The notes beneath the pieces were generated by a model. That model made no database searches and was not told the DNA's origin. It saw only the letters and a program-made list of their open reading frames with translations. A DNA stretch of 64,000 nucleotides from Symsagittifera roscoffensis (Eukaryota; Xenacoelomorpha; Acoela; Convolutidae). Shown here piece by piece: positions 57,660 to 64,000 of the stretch. The stretch covers positions 186,001 through 250,000 of the forward strand of contig NW_026971509.1 in assembly GCF_963678635.1 (NCBI RefSeq), read 5' to 3'. A program made the translations under genes and the position numbers. The number at the start of each line of letters is the position of its first letter. Position 1 is the first letter of the stretch.

Positions 57660-60600
57660 TTATGGTTTGTGTGATGGTAAGATAATGGTAAGAAAAACGT
57701 AATTTTTTTGGTTTTTGTGTGGAAATGTTTATTTTTTTCGCAAAATTTTTGACGCGCGTTATCTAATTGGGAACAATTAATTGTTAATTACGTGTAGAGT
57801 TAAAGTTTTGTATATAGCTTTTTTGGTGCATGGTAAGTCAATGGTAAGAGTTTTTGTGCAAAACTTGGAATTTTTATCAAAATTTCTTCCAAAAAATTCA
57901 AAACACGATAAGATTACCTATTATTTGACCAAATTTATTAGATAATCCTACTTTCTATCTAAATGAAACAATAATCTTACTTTCCATCTAATTAAAACAA
58001 TGCTGAAACGTGCAGAAACTTTGAAAAAATTCAAATTTTTTGAGAAAAAATTGCAAAAATTTCAAGTATTTGGAAAAAATTGCAAAAATCTCATAATTTT
58101 GGTTAATCTTTGATGTTTTTGATCTAATTTTAAACATACTTTTACGTATTGATTTTAAAATTAAGCTGAGACTGTATTTTAATTGTCATTATGTTGAGAC
58201 AATGATACAAAATTTTGAATAAAAAAATGACTTTTTCCACAATTTTTTCTCAAAATATTGAAATACAATGAAGTTTACCTTAGTTGAGCTAAATACTTGG
58301 TTATACAATGCTCTAAACACTGAAAAGAAGGTTCATAGTAGCAGAATTAATATTGAAACTTCCGGAAAACAGTGAAACTAGTCGTAATTTTTGAGAAGGT
58401 AAAATGAAAATTAATCAAATTCACATGAAATTTTCCATTTCGAACCTTTTATTTTGGTTTTTAACTGTTTGTTTTTGTCCAGTTCAGGGATGATTTTTAG
58501 GAATCTCTATTCAAATGAACATTAAAGGCAATATTCTATGAAATTTCTAAATCAAACTCCATTATTCAACTCCTCCTCATTTCTTTCTCATTGAATTACC
58601 CAAATTTGTACAAAAATTACAACTTGTGAGAAATTTTTTATGTTAAAAATTAGAAATTTCAGATTATTGATAAAAAATGAACAGTTTATTGCTAAAATTG
58701 TATAAAATGGGATAAATGTTTCTTAAAAATTTATTCGATATTGGTTCAAATTCAACAAAAACTTCTTCATAACTGATGATTATCTCTCTGTTGCTCCTGC
58801 AACATAACTTTCAAGATTTTCCGTAGAGTTTTTCCATGTTTTAAAGTTATTCTTGCTTTCTGTTTAATACATGTTTTCGCTATTGAACGCACTTTACTAA
58901 AAAATTTAGTCAAAACTGGAGAATTTAGGAGGAAAATAGTATCAATTGAACGAACAATTTGCTGGCAGAGATGAAATTAGAACTGATACCGTATGATTAT
59001 TACAATAAAAAATGTTAATATCTTCCTCAAGGTTCCCCTGTTTGGTTGCTATTGTAAACTATTTAAGCAAAAATACACATTTTGGGATCAATAATTATCA
59101 CTTTTCTTGCAAAATAGTTATTAACTCGCTTTTTTTCTTAAATTATGACGGAAAGTTTCTCAAAAATATCCAAGTGAGAAAGAATTGATGCTAGTTAAAG
59201 CCTTCAAAAATTTATGCACAAAATGAGAATATAAAGGTGTATTTTTACGATCTAAGAACAAATTAGGAGCAGCTCTATTAATTATAATCTGAAAATCTCC
59301 GGAAATACGCAAGAGAACCTAGTTCCTAACATCTACAATATAAAAACTTCTGAAAGAGCGAGTCTCAAAAATTTGATTTAGCAAAGCAAATCAAGATGCA
59401 AACTGGAATAATTGTGTATTTTTGCGATTTTTATTAAGAAAAAACTCTATGTAGTAAAAATGTAGTAATGTATTGTATATAGTGTTGTATATTCTATGTA
59501 GTATTGTGTATGTATATAGCAAGGAAAAGTAGATCTTGAAAGCAAGTTTTCAATTTATGCTTTATGTAACTTCTTCCAAAAGATGTCGAATTGGGTTTGC
59601 TTCTCAAAAATTATCCTCAAAACATTTGATCTTTCATATAAAGTACCTAATATATCAAATGATAACATTTTTTTCTAATGAATTACGCATAAATATAAGA
59701 CTTTCAGAATTTTTATGTCGTATTTTTTCTCAAGATATACTTTATAAGCTAAATTTTAGTAAAATTATCTCAAATCTCCTAAGGAATAAATTGAGTTTCT
59801 ATCTCATTTTAGTATTTTCTAGGTTTCTGTTTCATCTACTATCTACCAAATGAATCTAGTTTGAGCAAATTTTTACTTGAAAATTGAATTTTAATGAAAA
59901 AAATGTATCGTTTCAACGAACGTTCCATAATCCGAAGCTGAATTATTACCATAAATTCTTTACTAAAAAGCTTTACAGGATTTTCTCAACCTCATAACTG
60001 TATAATGCTGTTTTAAATCTGAATTTCTATTTTAGACTAAATTTATAGTTGGAATGATGTATATCATTATCTTGAAACTTTCAAGGTTTAGCAAAATATA
60101 CATTTTTTCCAGGTCATTTATCAATTCCGTTTCTGAAATCATCAAAAAATCAATAGAAAAACATAATTCTTTATAAGTCAAACCACATTATCTGCTTAAA
60201 AGGCTCTACTCTATGAACACTTTTACAAACACTAAACAAGGAAAACTTTAAAATAGTAACTACAAAAAACCTTTCAATTAGTTGATGTTTTCCAAATATC
60301 CAAGTTTTACAATTTTTAGGCAAATACCTAAATACTCATTAGCATATGTTATGCACTTTACTACAAATTTATCACAACAAAGTCTCCGCAAGATTGCAAC
60401 CAAGGGAGTTTTTACTGTTGATTAAAAGTTTTCGGATCGAGTTCCATGGAAAGCTTTACGACGATTTGAACTCGCTTTTTGCTGTCTTTAACATCAATCA
60501 AAACCTTTGAATAAAAAAAATAAATGACAGTTCAGGTAATGTAATGAAAACACTGTATAATTACTGACTAGATTTGTTACAATTGCTGAGACTTTTCAGA
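57660..60600. other. AT-rich intergenic sequence, no gene supported
   Basis: Nearly 3 kb rich in A and T runs. The longest open stretch (59536-59853) has biased Phe/Leu/Ile/Ser content, as expected from AT-rich DNA, and no recognisable domain. A few words such as ATGGTAAG recur around 57650-57690 and 57830-57850. Confidence 0.4.
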
Positions 60601-60665
60601 TTCAGTAAAAACTAATAATCATAGTAATTTTTAAGTTTTTCAAAAAAAAAACTTAGAAATTTTAC

Positions 60666-60893
60666 CTTCTCCTGAAGTGTGTTTGGAGTCTGCTGAGCAC
60701 ATGATTTAATATTATGCGGAGAATGCTTCTTCTTGAAATGATTAGCGAGTTCCTCGCTGCTATAAGTATAAAAGTTACAGTTAGAACACTTCAAAACACC
60801 ACATGTTCTACGATGTCTTGATGCATCTTTGTGAGTGTATTCCCTGCCACATTCAAGACATGCAATTCTTTCGTTTCTTTTGAGCGAAGGCAT
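60666..60893 (-). CDS. Zinc-finger protein, first exon
   Basis: Starts MPSLKRNERIACLECGRE at 60893 and encodes 76 residues. Two zinc-finger-like units are visible: CLECGREYTHKDASRHRRTC (CX2CX11HX3C) at about residues 12-31 and CSNCNFYTYSSEELANH...H (CX2CX12HX4H) at about residues 36-57. At 60666 the frame meets AAG/GTAAAATT, a good 5' splice site, so the remaining exon(s) lie to the left; I could not place the acceptor with confidence. The product is probably a small nucleic-acid-binding protein. The start is supported by a balanced coding sequence and by the shared upstream region with a CCAATCAGA array (61107-61660). Confidence 0.6.
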
Positions 60894-61097
60894 CTCAATA
60901 GTAATGAAAAATTAAATGGGAGATTTGAAATGTCCCAAATTTTTAGATAAGGTGAGTTGAATAGCCTCAAAAAAATGAATAAAAGTAAGTAAAAACAGCA
61001 AACTTATAAACCAATTGTTTTTAACGAGAAAGAAAATCAGAATGTATATGCTATATGAATGAGAAATAAAAATCGTCCAATCTAACCATGGAATTTT

Positions 61098-61665
61098 TAA
61101 AAGTATCAACCAATCAGAATCAAGCATTAATTACAAGGAAATTTTTATCTTTTCTGATATCAACCAATCAGAATTGAGCTTCAATAGTCATGTGATTTTC
61201 GACAAATTCAATGTCCACCAACCAGAATTGAGTTTCAAAAGTCATGTAATTTTCAAGAAATTTAATGTCAACCAATCAGAGTTGAGCTCTTCTTCTCATG
61301 AATTTTTCAACATTTTCTTTAAAATTTGTAGATTTTGAGGATACTTTCCCAGACATTATTTGTGTTAATGACCAATCAGAATGAAGTAATCACAGATTTT
61401 AAAAAACTTTGTAGATCAGAACCAGACTATGTTTATGAAACTTTTCAATCAATAAATTTTTTATTGAATTTTTCCAACATAACTAAGATTTGAAGTCTGA
61501 TACCCTAGTGGGATAAATGAGATTTCTTGTCTAGTTTATATTGTTTTTTTTTCGATATTCAGTTCAAATTTTGAAATTTCGATCAAAATTTTTTCGTGGT
61601 AATGACGTCATTCCTTCGAAATTTCTAGAATTTTCCAGAAAAATTTCAACCAATCAGAACTAAGC
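61098..61665. promoter_or_regulatory. CCAATCAGA array between divergent genes
   Basis: CAACCAATCAGAATTGAGC-like units start at 61107, 61161, 61215 and 61268 (period about 54 bp), with looser copies at 61370 and 61646. The array lies between the minus-strand zinc-finger gene (start 60893) and the plus-strand gene at 61711. The CCAAT core suggests CCAAT-box (NF-Y type) binding; the regulatory role is inferred. Confidence 0.5.
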
Positions 61666-61710
61666 AGTTTCTAGACATAACTTTGGATCCAAAATATTCA
61701 TTTTTGAAGA

Positions 61711-62298
61711 ATGTCAATTAAAAAGCATTTGAACTTCCTTGAATTACTCTACAAGAAAAAAGAAAATATTCCGTGTGATTTTTTTATTGATGAAACAGAT
61801 GTTGACTCTTACTTTTTTCATAATTTTTTCGACGTCTTTATTGTACAAAATTGAGTTATCCGACTAAGTAAAGGTCTCTTCAGAGAAACCTACTCAATCA
61901 AAGAGTTTACTTTTGATTCACATATTGCGTATCAAAGTTTTAAACTTACGGCTGAATTACACCTCACAAGGAAAGAAATTTTGTTTTTTCTCGAGAGTTT
62001 GAAATTGATCAAAAAGTCGTACGATAATATATCAAAAACTCTTTTTATCCCCTATCCAAAACCCAAATTTGTAAAAACACCTCAGCAAAGTTCTTTATTC
62101 CTTCATTTCTTTAAAGATTTTCTAAGTTCAAAATCTTGCATGATCAGGTTTGGTATCAGATTTCCAGAGATTTGCTTTGAAAAATTCATCAACTTTGAGT
62201 TATCGTCTCAAATCTACATCAAAATCAGAGAACTTGACTATCTACTTAAAAATCAGCAATTTCTCATTGATTACATACAAAAAATTCAATTAACTTGA
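61711..62298 (+). pseudogene. Unrecognised gene, 195 codons with one in-frame TGA
   Basis: From ATG (61711, MSIKKHLNFLELLYKKKEN) a single frame runs to TGA at 62296-62298, interrupted only by TGA at 61852-61854 (codon 48). Both sides look coding: balanced composition, with Phe/Lys/Glu/Asp-rich helices such as TAELHLTRKEILFFLESL and KFINFELSSQIYIKIRELDY. I do not recognise a domain. The stop could be a loss-of-function mutation, a sequencing error or part of a very short intron; GTACAA...CTCTTCAG (41 bp) spans it but would shift the frame. The CCAATCAGA array lies upstream. Confidence 0.5.
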
Positions 62299-62464
62299 TG
62301 AAAAAAAGTTGCAGAGATGTTACTTTTATTAATTTTTCTTCTTTTGTTACTTATATCGGCAATATTTCTTATTTTTACAGCAAACAACTTTTGGTCATTT
62401 ATTTTTGCGATTGCTTTTGTGTATATTTTTACTTATTTGGAAGACTTAAGTCCTTAAAAGGTTC

Positions 62465-62645
62465 CTCTGATTGGATACGACAACTTGAACAAAAAAGAAC
62501 ATTTTTGTGATTGGAAACGACAATGTGTAAAATGGAGCTTTGTTTCCAATTGGACACGAGTTTTCTATAAGAAATCCATAAAAGGAAACAGAAATGTGAT
62601 TGGACACAGCTACAATCCAAATAAGGAAAATCCATTCTGATAGGA
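62465..62645. promoter_or_regulatory. TGATTGGA array upstream of the 62832 gene
   Basis: TGATTGGATACGA (62468), TGATTGGAAACGA (62508), CAATTGGACACGA (62548), TGATTGGACACAG (62597) and TGATAGGATGAAC (62638) follow each other at about 40-bp intervals. This is the same CCAAT core as at 61107-61660 on the opposite strand. Likely promoter elements of the following gene; inferred. Confidence 0.5.
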
Positions 62646-62831
62646 TGAACCTACACATTCTAGTTGAAGATACCCTCACTCCTAACTAAAAATCATTTTA
62701 TTTTCAACTTAACTACCGTCAACTACCTCCTCTCTCAGCTCTAAATACAATAATTTCAACTTAACCACAGTCAACTTTCACCCTCAACTGTAAATCTTGT
62801 TTTTACTCATTAACTCAACTTATTGCTCAAA

Positions 62832-63320
62832 ATGATCTTCTCAGTACAAAACAACAACCTTATGTTCTCGGTGGAATTTTCGGCTGATTTAGTACAAATC
62901 CAAGTGCGAGAAACAGTTTGTGGAGTTTTTCTGGCACGAATGGACATCCCAATCCAAGTCTGGCATATGCTGGAAGTGATGCGAAGGGATTTCAACGAAC
63001 ATCATATAACGCAAGTACCCCCTACAGAGAATCAACTTGGAGAAATGCAAATGATGGAGGAAGTGGCCGAGCATGTGGGAATGAACTACCCCAAAACTCC
63101 TGACTCTAGATATGTGGCTCAACCATTCGACGATTTCCTCTTTCCTTAGGAAGAGGGATCTGTGGACAACCCAATTACAATCGAAGAGGATGAGGGGTTC
63201 TCTGAGCCAAGAACTCCAGTCAGCGAACCACCAGTGATGGAGGCAAGACCAGCTTTGCGCTCCATTGAGAATTTGCAAAGTTTTGAGAACTCAGCTGCTC
63301 GACAGCTCTTTGATTTGTAA
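62832..63320 (+). pseudogene. Unrecognised acidic protein gene, 162 codons with one in-frame TAG
   Basis: ATG at 62832 (MIFSVQNNNLMFSVEFSAD). The frame is open to TAG at 63147-63149 (codon 106) and continues in the same frame to TAA at 63318-63320. The part after the TAG is strongly coding-like (EEGSVDNPITIEEDEGFSEP, then a helix IENLQSFENSAARQLFDL). AATAAA overlaps the final stop (63320-63325). No known domain recognised. The acidic, Pro/Glu/Ser-rich C-terminus recalls regulatory or degradation-signal regions, but that is a guess. The TAG may be a true stop, a pseudogene lesion or an error; TTTCCTTAG/GA also resembles a 3' splice site. Confidence 0.5.
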
Positions 63321-63800
63321 ATAAATTGGTTACTATCTTGTGATTTGTAATTTAATTTCTTTGTATCTAGAAAATTTATTTTCAAGAGATAGGAGCAAAG
63401 AGATCATAGAAAAGTTCACTAAGAAATTTCAAAGGTAAAACTTTGTTAAAAATGAAACTAATTGAGCATCTGGTAAACTGCTTTATAAAATTTTGTTAGA
63501 AAGATGGCAAAAAATATTAAACCAAATTTTGCAAGCATGTTAAAAACTTTACATTAATTTTTGCACCATGCAAAAATTTTCATAATTTTTTTTGCCTACT
63601 TGTTAAAAAAATCAAAGAAAATCTCGCAAATTAAGAAAAATTTCATTAAAGGATTTTCTTGCACTGTTAATAATTAAATAAAATGAAAATCTTTGTTTTA
63701 ATTTTGATCATAAAAAAACTCTATTTTTAGCATGTATTTTGATCAAAAATATTGGATAAACAATCTATTAAGATAGAAAATAGTACTCAAAGTCAGCATA
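63321..63800. other. AT-rich intergenic sequence, nothing recognised
   Basis: No supportable gene. It ends where the repeat of 57451 begins. Confidence 0.4.
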
Positions 63801-64000
63801 TTACTTTGGTAGAAAGATTCGTGATCAAGTCGGTTTTTATATCAGTAGTAGATGTTGAGGCTGAAGTGTGTGGGGGGGGGGGGGGGCATAGAAGACCCTA
63901 TGTATTAAGATACGTTATAAACTTCGGGTCTTCGATGCTATGTATTAAGATTGGGTATAGAGTCTACAGTGTATTAAGATAGGGAATACCGATGGTAAGG
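63801..64000. repeat. Start of the second copy of the 57451 block
   Basis: Direct repeat of 57451-57655. Visible differences are the length of the G run (15 instead of 17) and one base (TTATAAACT for TTATAGACT). It holds the same copy C env fragment, so the duplication arose after copy C was truncated. Confidence 0.85.

Larger units (their letters stand above)
57451..63800. repeat. Probable 6.35-kb duplicated block (unit 1)
   Basis: The 200 bases from 57451 (TATTACTTTGGTAGAAAGAT onward, including the last 43 bases of copy C, the G tract and the TGTATTAAGAT words) recur at 63801-64000 almost without change. This fits a tandem duplication of 57451-63800 whose second unit runs beyond the window. 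Only the first 200 bases of unit 2 can be seen. Confidence 0.65.

Noticed and set aside
59824-59831. CTGTTTCA octamer resembling the nematode piRNA upstream motif
   Set aside because: A single occurrence in AT-rich DNA is expected by chance and the host is not established.
59536-59853. 105-codon frame in the AT-rich region
   Set aside because: No ATG-supported context, composition as expected from AT-rich DNA, no motif, no neighbours.
60912-61127. 71-codon minus-strand frame upstream of the zinc-finger gene
   Set aside because: Hydrophobic noise overlapping the CCAATCAGA array; no coding character.

Overview
The window is eukaryotic repeat-rich DNA. It has no operons or bacterial signals, no tRNA or rRNA genes and no CRISPR array. 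It is AT-rich, has intron-like segments of about 83 bp ending in a T-tract plus AG, a C2H2-type zinc-finger exon and many transposon fossils. A nematode-like genome is my best guess; it is inference only.

Layout. (1) 1-7329: remains of a non-LTR retrotransposon (LINE) 3' region, with zinc-finger and reverse-transcriptase pieces in head-to-tail order. A 3.5 kb block of it is tandemly duplicated, and each block carries the same hAT-type MITE with an identical 8-bp target duplication. (2) 7330-9350: a lone minus-strand exon resembling the N-terminal domain of TRPM channels, then a foldback repeat bounded by AGATCT palindromes. (3) 9350-57493: three copies (A, B, C) of one very large env-bearing, Ty3/gypsy-like LTR retrotransposon family, about 19 kb when complete. 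Copy A (+) is split: its leader and gag start lie at 9350-11837 and the remainder at 29393-52378. Copy B (-, 11838-29392) sits in the gag of copy A, bounded by about 410-bp LTRs and an exact 4-bp ATAT target duplication. Copy C (-, 52379-57493) is a 3' fragment abutting the truncated 3' LTR of A. Two later tandem duplications (5.56 kb and about 2.1 kb) enlarge copy A. (4) 57494-64000: AT-rich sequence with a poly-G tract, a zinc-finger exon on the minus strand, and two small unrecognised plus-strand genes, each with one in-frame stop. The start of this block recurs at 63801, suggesting a further tandem duplication of about 6.35 kb.

Element architecture in sense order: LTR, primer-binding site, long leader with short ORFs and repeated hairpins, long gag with capsid-like domain, CCHC knuckle and Arg/Asn/Ser/Tyr-rich tail, protease, RT/RNase H, integrase with GPY-type tail, about 1 kb spacer, env-like glycoprotein, then an extra ORF ('ORF4') that begins inside the env stop codon (ATGA). 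ORF4 ends at a stop that abuts a 5' splice-like site. The ATGA overlap and the ORF4 C-terminus are kept in all three copies. Every copy is broken by stops and frameshifts, and B also lacks about 1.5 kb of RT/RNase H core. No env, gag or pol reading frame here is intact.
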